Positions 1 through 9,031 of a stretch of 63,038 nt of DNA are shown here, in pieces. The notes below the pieces were generated by a model, which saw only the letters and a program-made list of their open reading frames with translations, was not told the origin of the DNA and did not search any database. How positions within the stretch are numbered: position 1 is the first letter of the stretch; each line of letters starts with the position of its first letter. The position numbers and the translations under genes were made by a program. Origin of the DNA: Haloferax marisrubri (GTDB lineage: Archaea > Halobacteriota > Halobacteria > Halobacteriales > Haloferacaceae); assembly GCF_001469875.2 (NCBI RefSeq), contig NZ_LOPW02000001.1, forward strand, positions 214,396 through 277,433. Reading direction: 5' to 3'.

Positions 1-38
1 ACGAGGGCCGCCGACAGCGGGAGGTCACGCACGCGCAT
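1..38 (-). CDS. 5' end of a leftward gene cut by the window edge
   Basis: An ATG on the minus strand at 38 opens a frame reading MRVRDLPLSAAL to the window edge. A TATA-like box (ACTTATG on the minus strand, about 64-73) lies roughly 27-33 bases upstream, the usual spacing for a leaderless haloarchaeal transcript. The gene is divergent from the secreted protein that starts at 216. Twelve residues are too few to name a product. Confidence 0.5.
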   Translation of the reverse strand, partial: MRVRDLPLSAAL

Positions 39-215
39 CTGTCACAGTTCTGGTGGCGGACTCACATAAGTATCTTCGCCGGGTGACGGCCCCTCGACCG
101 ACCGGGACGCCCGACCCGCCGGCGCTTCGGGGACCGAGCCGAAACGTTCGGCTTCGTGCGACTCTCCGGCACGGCAGGTATTTCCGTCGGCTTCTCGATA
201 TATGAATCGATAAAC

Positions 216-1661
216 ATGAGCAGGCGTGCCCTCCCGGTCGCCCTCCTCGTCGTCGTCGTGCTCGCCGGTCTTCCGGCACCGACGCTCGGCGCGCAGGCGA
301 CCGCTTACATCGACGACGTCTCGGTCTCGCCGACACAGCCGACGCCCGGCGAGCGGTTCATCATCTCGACTGTCGTGCAGAACGCACAGGACAGCCCCGA
401 GAACCTTCAGGTTACTGACGTGTACGTCCGCACCGCCAGCGGGTCGAACGACCTCGCGCGGGCGGAGGACCTCGGGACGATTCCGCCCGGGAGCGACCTC
501 CAAATCCCGCTTTCGGTCCGACTCGCCGACGCGGGGACCTACGACCTCCGCGTGACCGTCGTCGGCCGGAGCGACGGACAGGTCCAGCGACTCCAGTACC
601 CCGTCGTCGTCCGCGTCCGCGAGGGCGGCCCGCAGGTGACCGTCGAAGTCGGCGACGCGGTCATCGGCACGGAGACGCCCGTGCGAGTCACCGTCTCGAA
701 CGGCGAGGACGAGGTGGCGCGCAACCTCCGACTGTCGGTGAGCGCCGAGGACGCGACCGTGAGAAACGACACCCGCGTCGTCGCGCGACTCGACTCCGGG
801 CAGGCCCAGACGTTCCGGTTCGACGTGACGCCCGACGCGACCGACTCCGAGGTGGCGGCGACGCTTCGCTACACCACCGCCGACGGCAACGCCCGGACGA
901 CGACCACCACCGCGCCGCTCGTCGCCGAGGAACTCCGAGAGAACGTCCGCCTCGGCGCCACTCTCGGCTCCGGGGCTCGCCCGTCGGTCGTCGTGGACGT
1001 GACGAACCTCGGTAACGCGCCGCTCGAAGACCTCGTCCTCTCGCTTCGCGACGGTGACTCGACCGTCGTCGGAACCCCGGTCGGCACCGTCGCCGCCGAG
1101 TCCACTCGGACCGTCCGGCTGAACGTCTCGTCGGTCGACCGCGCGACGCTCGACGTGGTCGCCGACTACGAGACCGGCGGCCGCGACGGGGCCGCGACGA
1201 CGACCATCGACTACGTCGCCGCTCCCGGGCGAATCTCGCTCACCGGCGTCGACGTGGAGCGCGAAGACGGGAAGATACACATCTCCGGGAGCGCGAGCAA
1301 CGTCGGCCTCAGCGACGCCCAGAGCGTCGTCGTTCGGGTCGTCCCGACCGACGGCGTCGTCCCCGAGCGTCCCTACAAGGAGTACTTCGTCGGCTCGGTG
1401 CCCGCGAGCGACTTCGCCTCGTTCGACCTCTACGCCACCGTCGACGACGGCGTCACGACCGTCCCGGTCGAAGTGACGTACCTCGCAGACGGCCGCGAAC
1501 AGACCGTCGAGACGACGGTGGACGTGAGCGACCTCTCGCAACCCACAGACTCGAACGACGGTGGCGGCGGCGGCCTCGGCACCGCGCTCCTCCTCGTCGG
1601 CGGCCTCGTCGCCCTCCTCGTCGTGGTCGGCGTCGGAATCTACGCCTACAGACGACGCTGA
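216..1661 (+). CDS. Secreted, C-terminally anchored CARDB/COG1361-like protein
   Basis: The protein has 481 residues from the ATG at 216. I preferred this start over an in-frame codon at 156 because it begins directly with a signal peptide (MSRRALPVALLVVVV, cleavage probably near GAQA). The body is a series of beta-rich segments of about 100 residues with valine- and threonine-rich strands, as in CARDB or NPCBM-like adhesion and S-layer-type domains. A glycine linker (DGGGGG), one membrane helix and a YRRR tail anchor it outside the cell. It is seven bases from the ABC ATPase and permease genes and probably forms their extracellular component. The substrate is unknown. Confidence 0.82.
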   Translation: MSRRALPVALLVVVVLAGLPAPTLGAQATAYIDDVSVSPTQPTPGERFIISTVVQNAQDSPENLQVTDVYVRTASGSNDLARAEDLGTIPPGSDLQIPLSVRLADAGTYDLRVTVVGRSDGQVQRLQYPVVVRVREGGPQVTVEVGDAVIGTETPVRVTVSNGEDEVARNLRLSVSAEDATVRNDTRVVARLDSGQAQTFRFDVTPDATDSEVAATLRYTTADGNARTTTTTAPLVAEELRENVRLGATLGSGARPSVVVDVTNLGNAPLEDLVLSLRDGDSTVVGTPVGTVAAESTRTVRLNVSSVDRATLDVVADYETGGRDGAATTTIDYVAAPGRISLTGVDVEREDGKIHISGSASNVGLSDAQSVVVRVVPTDGVVPERPYKEYFVGSVPASDFASFDLYATVDDGVTTVPVEVTYLADGREQTVETTVDVSDLSQPTDSNDGGGGGLGTALLLVGGLVALLVVVGVGIYAYRRR

Positions 1662-1667
1662 TTCGAG

Positions 1668-2333
1668 ATGAACCACATCATCGAACTCCAACGCGTCTGG
1701 AAGCGCTACGACACCGGCGGCGAGGTCGTCGAGGCGCTCAAGGACGTTGACTTCCACGCCGACCCCGGCGAGTTCGTCGCCGTCATGGGGCCCTCGGGGA
1801 GCGGGAAGTCCACGATGCTGAACGTCCTCGGCCTCCTCGACACGCCGACTGAGGGGACCGTCTCCCTCGACGGACAGGACGTGACCGACCTCTCCGACCG
1901 GGAGATGACGGTCCACAGAAAGCGCTTTATCGGCTTCATCTTCCAGAGCTTCCACCTGATTCCGACGCTGTCGGCGCTGGAAAACGTGGAGATGCCGACG
2001 CTGTTCGGCGACGACCCGACCGCCCGCGACCGAGCGACGCATCTCCTCGAACGCGTCGGCCTCGGCGAGCGTCTCGACCACCGCCCCGACCAACTTTCCG
2101 GCGGGCAGAAACAGCGCGTCGCCATCGCGCGGGCGCTCATCAACGAGCCGCGCATCCTCCTCGCCGACGAGCCGACGGGGAACCTCGACCGGAAGACCGG
2201 CCGGAGCGTCCTCGACCTGTTCGACGAGATTCGCCGCGAGGACGACGTGGCGGTCATCGCCGTCACCCACGACCCGCAACTCGGCGACTACGCGGACCGA
2301 ACGGTCGAACTCATCGACGGGAGGATACAGTGA
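1668..2333 (+). CDS. ABC transporter ATP-binding protein, MacB/LolD type
   Basis: This 221-residue ATPase has Walker A GPSGSGKST at 41-49, the Q-loop region IFQSF near 91-95, signature LSGGQ at 143-147, Walker B ILLADEP at 163-169 and switch histidine 201. The LADEPTGNLD form is typical of the LolD/MacB/FtsE branch, which drives extracytoplasmic mechanics or export rather than uptake. Its stop overlaps the GTG start of the permease by four bases, so the two are translationally coupled. With the secreted protein upstream it forms a three-gene operon. Confidence 0.93.
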   Translation: MNHIIELQRVWKRYDTGGEVVEALKDVDFHADPGEFVAVMGPSGSGKSTMLNVLGLLDTPTEGTVSLDGQDVTDLSDREMTVHRKRFIGFIFQSFHLIPTLSALENVEMPTLFGDDPTARDRATHLLERVGLGERLDHRPDQLSGGQKQRVAIARALINEPRILLADEPTGNLDRKTGRSVLDLFDEIRREDDVAVIAVTHDPQLGDYADRTVELIDGRIQ

Positions 2334-3475
2334 GCGTCCTCGACGACCTCTTCCGGCGCGTCCCCGCGCTGTTGATGGCGCGTCGGAACCTCTCGCGCAA
2401 CCGCATCCGCTCGGGGCTCGCCGTCCTCGGCATCATCATCGGCGTCCTCGCCATCGCGTCGCTCGGCATGTTCGGCACGACGCTCCGCACCGGCGCGACC
2501 CAGCAACTCGGCGACATCGGCAACGAGATCAGCGTCTCGCCCAACTTCCAAGAGGGAATCGAGGAACTCACCGAGCGCGACGTCGACGAGATTCGGCGCG
2601 CGGTCACCGACGGCGCGGTCGTCCCCGTCCGCTCGGAATCGAAACTCGTCTCGCGGGGTGATCGACAGACCGTCACCACGGTCTACGGCATGGAGAATCC
2701 CGGCGCGCTCTACGAGGCCGAGCAGGGCCGCGTCCCCGACCGCCTCAGACAGGGCGCGCTCGTCGGCTCCGGCACCGCCGGCCTCCTCGACGTCGAGCCC
2801 GGAAACACCATCTCCGTGGACGGCCGGACCTACCGCGTCGCGGCCGTGCTCGCCGAACAGCAGGGCATCTCGCTCGTCAGCCCGAACAACGCCGTCATCG
2901 TCCCCATCGAGGACGTGAACGGCACGGGCTACTCGCAGGTCGTCGTCAGCGCCGACTCCGGACAGGCCGCGAACGAGTCGGCGGTCGCCATCCGCGAGGC
3001 CCTCAACGAGCGCGAAGAGCGCGTCTCGGTGTTCGAACTCCAGTCCATCACGGCGGGCATCAACGAGTTCTTCGGCATCCTCAACGCCTTCCTCATCGGT
3101 ATCGGCTCCATCTCGCTGGTCGTCGCCGGCGTGAGCATCCTGAACGTCATGCTCATGAGCACCATCGAGCGCCGCCAGGAAATCGGCGTCCTCCGCGCCG
3201 TCGGCGTCCAGCGCGGCGACGTGATTCGCATGATTCTCGCCGAGGCCGGCCTGCTCGGCGTCGCCGGGGGCGTCATCGGCGCGATACTCGCGGTCGGCGC
3301 GGGCGTCGCGCTCAACGCGTTCGTCCTGAACGACCCGCTTGCGACCTTCCAGGCGGCGAACCTCCTCTACATCGTCCTCGCGGTCGGGTTCGGCGTCGGC
3401 ACCAGCGTCCTCTCGGGGCTGTACCCGGCGTGGAAGGCGGCCAACGAACGGCCGGTTGAGGCGCTCAGGAAGTAG
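2330..3475 (+). CDS. ABC transporter permease, MacB/FtsX family
   Basis: This 381-residue protein starts at a GTG inside the end of the ATPase gene. An N-terminal helix (about residues 29-50) is followed by an extracytoplasmic MacB-like domain (about 55-245) and three C-terminal FtsX-type helices. The motif RRQEIGVLRAVG, typical of the FtsX loop, precedes the second helix. The substrate cannot be read from sequence. The genetic link to a CARDB-like surface protein suggests a role in surface assembly or lipoprotein handling. Confidence 0.92.
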   Translation: MSVLDDLFRRVPALLMARRNLSRNRIRSGLAVLGIIIGVLAIASLGMFGTTLRTGATQQLGDIGNEISVSPNFQEGIEELTERDVDEIRRAVTDGAVVPVRSESKLVSRGDRQTVTTVYGMENPGALYEAEQGRVPDRLRQGALVGSGTAGLLDVEPGNTISVDGRTYRVAAVLAEQQGISLVSPNNAVIVPIEDVNGTGYSQVVVSADSGQAANESAVAIREALNEREERVSVFELQSITAGINEFFGILNAFLIGIGSISLVVAGVSILNVMLMSTIERRQEIGVLRAVGVQRGDVIRMILAEAGLLGVAGGVIGAILAVGAGVALNAFVLNDPLATFQAANLLYIVLAVGFGVGTSVLSGLYPAWKAANERPVEALRK

Positions 3476-3520
3476 TTGGGACTACGCCGACGTTTCGATT
3501 CGAAAAATGGGACTGCTGCG

Positions 3521-4057
3521 TTAGTTGTCGGCCGGGAACTGCTGAAGCGTCGCGGAGTTCTCGCCGGACTCAGAGGTCCAGACGATTCTAAACGTCTGGT
3601 CGCTCAGGTCGGTAGATGCCAGATCCACTCCAGTTCCGTTGTAACCGAAGATGGTCCAACTGGTTCCTGCCTGAATGACATCGTCCTCGCTAATCCCCGC
3701 GAATGCCTGTAACTCTGAAGACGTGACCGCATCTGCTGCTGCTGAACCACCATCTTTGGACACCGTGAAGTCACCCGTCGAGGTGATCGTGAGGCGGTCT
3801 TCGTCGATAGAGTTGCCAGACGCGTGAGTAATCGTTAGCGAATCGGTAACCGTAGTACCGTCAATGGTCCCAGACTGGTCCAAGTCGTTCAGGTCAAATT
3901 CGAACGAAGCCTGCGGAGCGGTCGCAGTCTGCCCACCCAGTCCGAGGACGAACGTCCCGATAACGGCCGCGAGAATCACCGTAATCGCGACCATTAGAAT
4001 CACACCGATAACGGGGGACACCGCACCATCGTCTGCCAGAAGCTGTCTTAATTTCAT
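3521..4057 (-). CDS. pilA1: Type IV adhesion pilin (PilA family)
   Basis: The ATG at 4057 gives 178 residues and a class III (prepilin) signal peptide, [11 protein letters not shown], followed by the hydrophobic stretch [20 protein letters not shown]. That H-domain is nearly invariant among Haloferax adhesion pilins PilA1-PilA6, which PibD processes and which assemble into pili for surface attachment and microcolony formation. The rest is a Ser/Thr/Asp-rich beta domain. The frame continues upstream, but those residues do not fit a pilin. GC and codon use are visibly lower than in the neighbours, which suits a variable surface gene. The PilA1 assignment rests on remembered gene order (next to ribH). 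Confidence 0.88.
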   Translation of the reverse strand: MKLRQLLADDGAVSPVIGVILMVAITVILAAVIGTFVLGLGGQTATAPQASFEFDLNDLDQSGTIDGTTVTDSLTITHASGNSIDEDRLTITSTGDFTVSKDGGSAAADAVTSSELQAFAGISEDDVIQAGTSWTIFGYNGTGVDLASTDLSDQTFRIVWTSESGENSATLQQFPADN

Positions 4058-4115
4058 GATTTGAATACTCCATACATACGCGGCCCGTCCGCGGAAATCC
4101 CACCCGAAGAGCGGT

Positions 4116-4153
4116 ATGTACGAGTAGTACATAGAGAGTAGACGACATAAATC
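4116..4153 (-). promoter_or_regulatory. Pilin promoter with palindrome at the predicted start site
   Basis: On the minus strand a TATA-like GATTTATG lies at about 4144-4153. About 25 bases downstream is a perfect 6-bp inverted repeat, ATGTAC-GAGTA-GTACAT (4116-4132), so it would sit on the transcription start site. This leaves a leader of roughly 60 bases before the ATG at 4057, unlike the leaderless genes around it. The leader also holds a small stem, CGCGG-CCCGT-CCGCG (4079-4093). The positions are read directly; the operator role is inferred. Confidence 0.45.
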
Positions 4154-4268
4154 TAACCGAAGACACGACAACAAAAATCACGTTCTTCTCTAGCATACTG
4201 TCCAATTAGTCGCCAGTATGGGCTCTCGGAGTCGGAACGTCGCCGCAAAAATCGGGTCGCCGCGGGGG

Positions 4269-5423
4269 TTAGATGTAGTCGTGTTCGGCGAGGCGCTCGA
4301 CGGCCTCGCGGAGACGCTCTTCGCTCGCGGCGTAGGAGATGCGGGCGTAGCCCGGCGCGTTGAAGGCGCTGCCGGGGACGGTCGCGACCTTCGCGTCCTG
4401 AATCGCACCTTCACACCACGCCTGGTCGTCGTCGTCCACGGGGAGCATCATGTAGAACGCGCCCTTCGGGACGGCCACGTCGACGTCGTGTTCGGCGAGG
4501 AGGTCCACGAGCATGTCGCGGCGGGCCTCGAACGCCTGGCGCATCTCCTCGACGTCGTCGTCGGTGCGCTCCGAGAGCGCCTCGACGCCGGCGTGCTGGA
4601 CGAAGTTCACGGCGCAGGAGACCGAGTGCGAGTGGAGCTTGCCGGCCTGCGCGATGAGGTCCGACGGGGCGTGGAGGTAGCCGAGCCGCCAGCCGGTCAT
4701 CGAGAACGCCTTCGAGAAGCCGTTGATGGTGATGGTGCGGTCTTCCATCCCGTCGAGGGAGCCCAGCGAGGTGTGCTCGAAGCCGTCGTAGACGATGCGC
4801 TCGTAAATCTCGTCGGAGATGACGGCGAAGTCGTGTTCGACCGCGAGGTCGCGGACGCCTTCGAGCGCCGCGTCGGAGAAGACGCCGCCGGTCGGGTTCG
4901 ACGGCGAGTTGACGACGAGGAGCTTCGTCTCGTCGGAGACCGTCTCGGCGAGTTCGTCGAGCGCGGGTTCGAGCCTGAAGTCGTGCTGCGCGAGGTCGAC
5001 GCGGCTGAGGGTGCCGCCGGCGAGTTTGACCATCGCCTCGTAGGAGACCCACGCGGGGTCGAGGAGAACGACCTCGTCGCCGTCGTCGACGAGCGTCTGG
5101 AACGTCTCGAACAGCGCCTGCTTGCCGCCGGGCGTGACGATGACCTCGTCGGCCTCGGCGTCGACGCCGTTCCCGCGGAGCTTCGCCGCGATTGCGTCCT
5201 TGAGTTCCGGGATTCCGTTCGACGAGGTGTAGCTCGTGTGTCCCGCGTCAAGCGCGTCCTTCGCCGCCTGCGTGATGTTGTCCGGGGTCGGGAAGTCCGG
5301 TGCGCCGACCGAGAGGTCGACTACGTCTTCGCCCTGCGCTTCCAGTTCGCTCGCGAGGTTCGAGATGGCGAGCGTCGCGCTCGGTTCGACGCGGCCGACT
5401 CGGTCGCTGAAATCGAAGTTCAT
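4269..5423 (-). CDS. PLP-dependent class I aminotransferase (aspartate aminotransferase-like)
   Basis: This 384-residue fold-type I enzyme has the full set of cofactor contacts. SNPTG carries Asn176, ISDEIY carries Asp204, the Schiff-base lysine is Lys238 in GFSKAFSMTGWRLG, and Arg246 binds the substrate carboxylate. It resembles archaeal Asp/aromatic aminotransferases of the AspB type. Its start overlaps the end of ribH by four bases, so the two form one leftward operon. The exact amino donor is not decided by the sequence. Confidence 0.93.
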   Translation of the reverse strand: MNFDFSDRVGRVEPSATLAISNLASELEAQGEDVVDLSVGAPDFPTPDNITQAAKDALDAGHTSYTSSNGIPELKDAIAAKLRGNGVDAEADEVIVTPGGKQALFETFQTLVDDGDEVVLLDPAWVSYEAMVKLAGGTLSRVDLAQHDFRLEPALDELAETVSDETKLLVVNSPSNPTGGVFSDAALEGVRDLAVEHDFAVISDEIYERIVYDGFEHTSLGSLDGMEDRTITINGFSKAFSMTGWRLGYLHAPSDLIAQAGKLHSHSVSCAVNFVQHAGVEALSERTDDDVEEMRQAFEARRDMLVDLLAEHDVDVAVPKGAFYMMLPVDDDDQAWCEGAIQDAKVATVPGSAFNAPGYARISYAASEERLREAVERLAEHDYI

Positions 5424-5824
5424 GCCAACGCCTCCACCATATCAGTCGCAGCGTAAACCGCTTCCGCACCTTTGCTGACGCGTTCGCGCGCCTCAGCGCC
5501 GCTCATGCCGGGGCCGGAGACGCCGAACGAGACGGGTTTGTCGCGGTCCAGCGAGACCTCTGTCAGCGACTTCGCGGTCGCGTCGGCGATGACGCGGTCG
5601 TGGTCGGTGTCGCCGGTGACGATTGCGCCGATGACGACGACGGCGTCGATGTCGTCGCGGCGGGCGAGGCGGTCGGCCGCGAGGGGCGAGTCGTACGCGC
5701 CGGGGACCTGAATCGTTTCGGCCACCTCCGCGTCGCGCTCGGCGGCCGCGTCGCGGGCCGCCTCCTCCATCTGCTCCGTGACCGACGAGTTGAATCGGGC
5801 CACTACGAGTCCGAGAGAGACCAT
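5420..5824 (-). CDS. ribH: 6,7-dimethyl-8-ribityllumazine synthase
   Basis: At 134 residues this is the short archaeal form of RibH, which condenses the ribityl-aminouracil with 3,4-dihydroxybutanone phosphate in riboflavin synthesis. The substrate loops are RFNSSVTE (10-17), PGAYDSP (41-47; usually PGAFEIP) and GDTDHDRVI with catalytic-type His75. A TATA box (TTTTATCC, about 5844-5851) lies some 24 bases upstream of the ATG, so the message is probably leaderless. It leads the operon with the aminotransferase and is divergent from the Agl23-like gene. Confidence 0.95.
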   Translation of the reverse strand: MVSLGLVVARFNSSVTEQMEEAARDAAAERDAEVAETIQVPGAYDSPLAADRLARRDDIDAVVVIGAIVTGDTDHDRVIADATAKSLTEVSLDRDKPVSFGVSGPGMSGAEARERVSKGAEAVYAATDMVEALA

Positions 5825-5932
5825 GGCCGACCCTCCCCGTCTCGGATAAAAGAACTACCGACACCGACCGAATTTGGCCTCCGGCGACGGGCAAGCACAA
5901 AAGTTGTATTGTCGGCGTCGCGATGGGTGGGC
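5825..5932. promoter_or_regulatory. Divergent promoter region, ribH / Agl23-like gene
   Basis: This 108-bp gap holds two TATA-like boxes facing opposite ways. TTTTATCC on the minus strand (about 5844-5851) serves ribH, and GTTGTATT on the plus strand (5903-5910) lies about 27 bases before the ATG at 5933. Both imply very short or absent leaders. I see no riboswitch-like structure before ribH. Confidence 0.5.
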
Positions 5933-7681
5933 ATGAGTACTGACAGTGGGGCCGAGACGGTCGCTCGGTCCCGTGCCCTCCCGGCGCTTTTCGGCGTGGC
6001 GGTCGCCGCCCTCCTCGTCCGCCTCGTCGCCCTCGGCGGCCGCATCTTCCACTGGGACGAAGGCCGCGTCGGCTACTGGATTCTGCGCTATCACGAGACC
6101 GGCGAGTTCTCCTATCGGCCCATCATCCACGGCCCGTTCCTCCCCGTCGTCAACGACTACCTCTTTGCGGTCCTCCCGGCGACCGACTTCACGGCGCGGC
6201 TCCCCGTGGCGCTCGTCGGCGGCCTGCTCCCGCTTTCGGTCTGGCTGTTCCGCGAGCACCTCCGCCGCGACGAGATGGTCGCGCTCGCGCTCTTCCTCGC
6301 GGCGAACCCGCTTTTGGTCTACTACTCGCGGTTCATGCGCAACGACGTGCTCGTGGCGGCCTTCTCGTTCGCCGCGCTCGGCTTCGTCGTCCGCGCGTAC
6401 GACACCGGCCGCCTCGCGTACCTCATCCCCGCCGGTGCCTCCTTCGCGGCCGGGTCGGCCGCCAAGGAGAACTACGTCGTCTACCTCGCGTGTTTCCTCG
6501 GGGCGGCGTTTCTCGTCTTCGACCACCGACTGCTCGCCCGTACTTCGTCCGGCGAATCCGCCCGCGACATCCTCTTTTCGGAACTTCCCGCGACCATCCG
6601 CGACCGTCTCCGCGCACGCGGGGCCGGCAGTCTCGGCTACGGCGCGATTCGGTACGCCGTCGGCGTCCTCGGGGGAGTGCTCGCGTTCCTCGCCGTCTTC
6701 GTCTTCTTCTACGCGCCGCGGCCCGACCTCTGGAACGCGCTCGGTGGCTCCGCCCCGATGCTCCCGGTCCTCGAAGCCGGGACCGTCGGCGCAGTCTCCG
6801 AGATGGTCGGTAGTTGGCTCGGCGGCGGCCACCAGTCCCACGAGTATCTCCCGTACCTGAAGGACTTCCTCGAGACGTTCGTCTACGGCGCGCCGGTGCT
6901 CATCGTCTTCGCGCTCGTCGGCATCGTCGTGGACCGGTACGGCGTCGTCGCCGGGCGGGTCCGCTGGCTCGTCGCCTTCGCGACCTACTGGGGCGTCGTG
7001 AGCATCTTCGGCTACCCGCTGGCGACCGACATCCAAGCGCCGTGGGTCGTCGTCCACGCGGTCGTCCCGCTGGCGATTCCCGCCGCCGTCGGCGCGGCGT
7101 TCGTCTTCCGGTCGGGCGTGCAGGCGTTCGACGCCAAGGACACGGTCGGCGTCGGTCTCGCGGCGCTCGTGCTCGTCGCCTCGGTCGGCGGCGTCGCGGC
7201 CGTGAACGTCGATTACTGGAACGCCTCGACCGACGAGGACAAGGAAGTGCTCCAGTGGGCCCAACCCGAGAACGACCTCAAGGCCACGCTCGACGACGTG
7301 GAGCGCGTGTCGGCCGCCAACCCCGGAACCGACGTGCTCCTGTACGGCACGCACCCGCCGGACAGCGACGAGACCCACTTCTACGTCTCCAACGAGTCGA
7401 ACCCCCTCGGCGGGCCGTCGTGGCACAGCCGGCTCCCGCTCCCGTGGTACTTCGAGGGCGCGGGCGTCGAACACACCAGTAGCGCGCCGGACGCGAACGT
7501 CTCCGAAGTGACCGGCGACGCCCCGCCGGTCGTCGTCGCCTACGAGTGGGACCGCGCCGAACTCGAATCCGAACTCGACGGCTACGTCGCGCGCCAGCAC
7601 GCCTTCAAACTCTGGAGCGAGGACGTGGTCGTCTTCATCGACGAGGACGCGCTCGAAGCCGCGAACGAGACGCAGGTCTGA
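5933..7681 (+). CDS. Multi-pass membrane protein, TIGR03663/Agl23-like (glycosyltransferase-39 type)
   Basis: The protein has 582 residues from the ATG at 5933. An acidic motif, HWDEGRVGYW, follows the first helix, as in GT-C glycosyltransferases where this loop binds metal and the lipid-linked sugar. About ten membrane helices (to about residue 420) are followed by a soluble extracytoplasmic domain with aromatic patches (LPLPWYFEG). This is the pattern of the flippase-activity-associated Agl23 family. A role in S-layer or surface glycan work is family-level inference; no agl genes are nearby. The frame is open further upstream, but those residues are antisense to ribH. Confidence 0.82.
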   Translation: MSTDSGAETVARSRALPALFGVAVAALLVRLVALGGRIFHWDEGRVGYWILRYHETGEFSYRPIIHGPFLPVVNDYLFAVLPATDFTARLPVALVGGLLPLSVWLFREHLRRDEMVALALFLAANPLLVYYSRFMRNDVLVAAFSFAALGFVVRAYDTGRLAYLIPAGASFAAGSAAKENYVVYLACFLGAAFLVFDHRLLARTSSGESARDILFSELPATIRDRLRARGAGSLGYGAIRYAVGVLGGVLAFLAVFVFFYAPRPDLWNALGGSAPMLPVLEAGTVGAVSEMVGSWLGGGHQSHEYLPYLKDFLETFVYGAPVLIVFALVGIVVDRYGVVAGRVRWLVAFATYWGVVSIFGYPLATDIQAPWVVVHAVVPLAIPAAVGAAFVFRSGVQAFDAKDTVGVGLAALVLVASVGGVAAVNVDYWNASTDEDKEVLQWAQPENDLKATLDDVERVSAANPGTDVLLYGTHPPDSDETHFYVSNESNPLGGPSWHSRLPLPWYFEGAGVEHTSSAPDANVSEVTGDAPPVVVAYEWDRAELESELDGYVARQHAFKLWSEDVVVFIDEDALEAANETQV

Positions 7682-7820
7682 CGCCGGCCGGCGGCGTTCA
7701 CCCGACCTGATTCCCCTCGCGTTCGACATCGGTGAGCGCCGCGAGTGCCCGGCGCGTTCGGCGTCGGCTTTGCCCTCATTCTATCCACGCCTGTGCACAT
7801 CTCGACACCGAATGTGGCAA

Positions 7821-7830
7821 CGTTTATGCA
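7821..7830 (+). promoter_or_regulatory. TATA-like box of purK-purE
   Basis: The sequence CGTTTATGCA lies 23-32 bases before the GTG at 7853, the usual place for a TATA box of a leaderless haloarchaeal gene. The same bases contain the alternative ATG start at 7826, so the call decides between the two starts. Confidence 0.5.
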
Positions 7831-7852
7831 CCGACGTACTGAACCCGCGACT

Positions 7853-9001
7853 GTGACCGTCACCGTACCCGGACCCACGCTCGGCGTCGTCGGTGGGGGC
7901 CAGCTCGGGCGCATGCTCGGCGAGGCCGCCGCACCGCTCGGCGTCGATATCGTCGTGCTCGACCCGACACCCGACTGCCCGGCGTCGGCCGTCGCCGACC
8001 AAATCGTCGGCGACTTCGACGACCCCGAGGCGATGGCGGAACTCGCCGCGCGGGCCGACGCGCTGACGTTCGAAATCGAACTCGCCGACCCCGACCTGCT
8101 CGACGAACTGGCCGCCGAGGAGGGAATCGCGGTCCACCCCTCGCCCGACGCGCTTCGGACCATCGAGGACAAACTGGTCCAGAAGGACACCTTCGGCGAG
8201 GCGGGCATCCCGATTCCGCCGTTCCACCGCGTCGACGACGCGGCCGACCTCCGCGACGCGCTCGACGAGTTCGGCTCGGTCATGCTGAAAGCCCGGACCG
8301 GCGGCTACGACGGCCGCGGGAACGTCCCCGTGTCCGACCCCGACGAGGCCGAGGCCGCCATCGAGGCGGTCGGCGGCCCGGCGATGGCCGAGGCGTTCGT
8401 CGACTTCGAGCGCGAACTGTCTGTCATCGGCGTCCGCGGCGAGGACGAGATTCGGACCTTCCCCGTGGGCGAGAACGTCCACGAGGAGGAGATTCTCCGC
8501 GAGACCGTCGTCCCGGCGCGGACGACAGACGAAGTTCGCGAGGAGGCCGACCGGGTCGCCCGCGAGGTGCTGTCGCACCTGCCCGGCCGCGGCGTCTTCG
8601 GCATCGAACTGTTCGAGACCCCGGTGGGCGACGTGCTCGTCAACGAGGTCGCGCCGCGGCCGCACAACTCCGGCCACTGGACCATCGAAGGCGCGCTCTC
8701 CTCGCAGTTCGAACAGCACGTTCGCGCCGTCCTCGGGTGGCCGCTCGGTGCGACGACCCGACGGTCGCCCACCGTGATGGCGAACGTCCTCGGCACGGTC
8801 GACGAGAGCCGACCCGCGCGCCTCGGCGGCCTCGACGACGCGCTTGCGGAATCTGGCGTCTCGCTGCACTGGTACGGCAAAGACGAGGTTCGTCCGCTCC
8901 GCAAGATGGGCCACCTCACCGCCGTCGGCGACGACGACGCCGACCTCGAAACGCTTCTCGCACGTGCACGCGAACTCCGCGACGGACTGCACTTCGACTG
9001 A
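7853..9001 (+). CDS. purK: N5-carboxyaminoimidazole ribonucleotide synthase (PurK)
   Basis: This ATP-grasp enzyme carboxylates AIR with bicarbonate in purine synthesis. GGGQLGRM near residue 14, TFEIE in the pre-ATP-grasp domain and NEVAPRPHNSGHWT in the C-terminal active site are diagnostic. I chose the GTG at 7853 (382 residues) because TTTATG at 7823-7828 sits at TATA distance before it. An ATG inside that box (7826) would add nine residues. purE follows after 30 bases, so the two consecutive steps are made from one transcript. Confidence 0.93.
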   Translation: MTVTVPGPTLGVVGGGQLGRMLGEAAAPLGVDIVVLDPTPDCPASAVADQIVGDFDDPEAMAELAARADALTFEIELADPDLLDELAAEEGIAVHPSPDALRTIEDKLVQKDTFGEAGIPIPPFHRVDDAADLRDALDEFGSVMLKARTGGYDGRGNVPVSDPDEAEAAIEAVGGPAMAEAFVDFERELSVIGVRGEDEIRTFPVGENVHEEEILRETVVPARTTDEVREEADRVAREVLSHLPGRGVFGIELFETPVGDVLVNEVAPRPHNSGHWTIEGALSSQFEQHVRAVLGWPLGATTRRSPTVMANVLGTVDESRPARLGGLDDALAESGVSLHWYGKDEVRPLRKMGHLTAVGDDDADLETLLARARELRDGLHFD

Positions 9002-9031
9002 CCGACGACCGACTGCGACACTACTCGACCT

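Noticed and set aside
42..2279. A 745-codon open frame on the minus strand
   Set aside because: It is antisense to a signal-peptide protein and an ABC ATPase with full motifs, and its own translation has no recognisable domain.
4058..4174. N-terminal extension of the pilin frame (39 more codons)
   Set aside because: The prepilin signal must be N-terminal with few residues before the processing site. The extension also lies across the predicted TATA box and palindrome.
5825..5932. FMN riboswitch before ribH
   Set aside because: The gap is short, a TATA box lies about 24 bases from the start codon, and no conserved structured leader fits.
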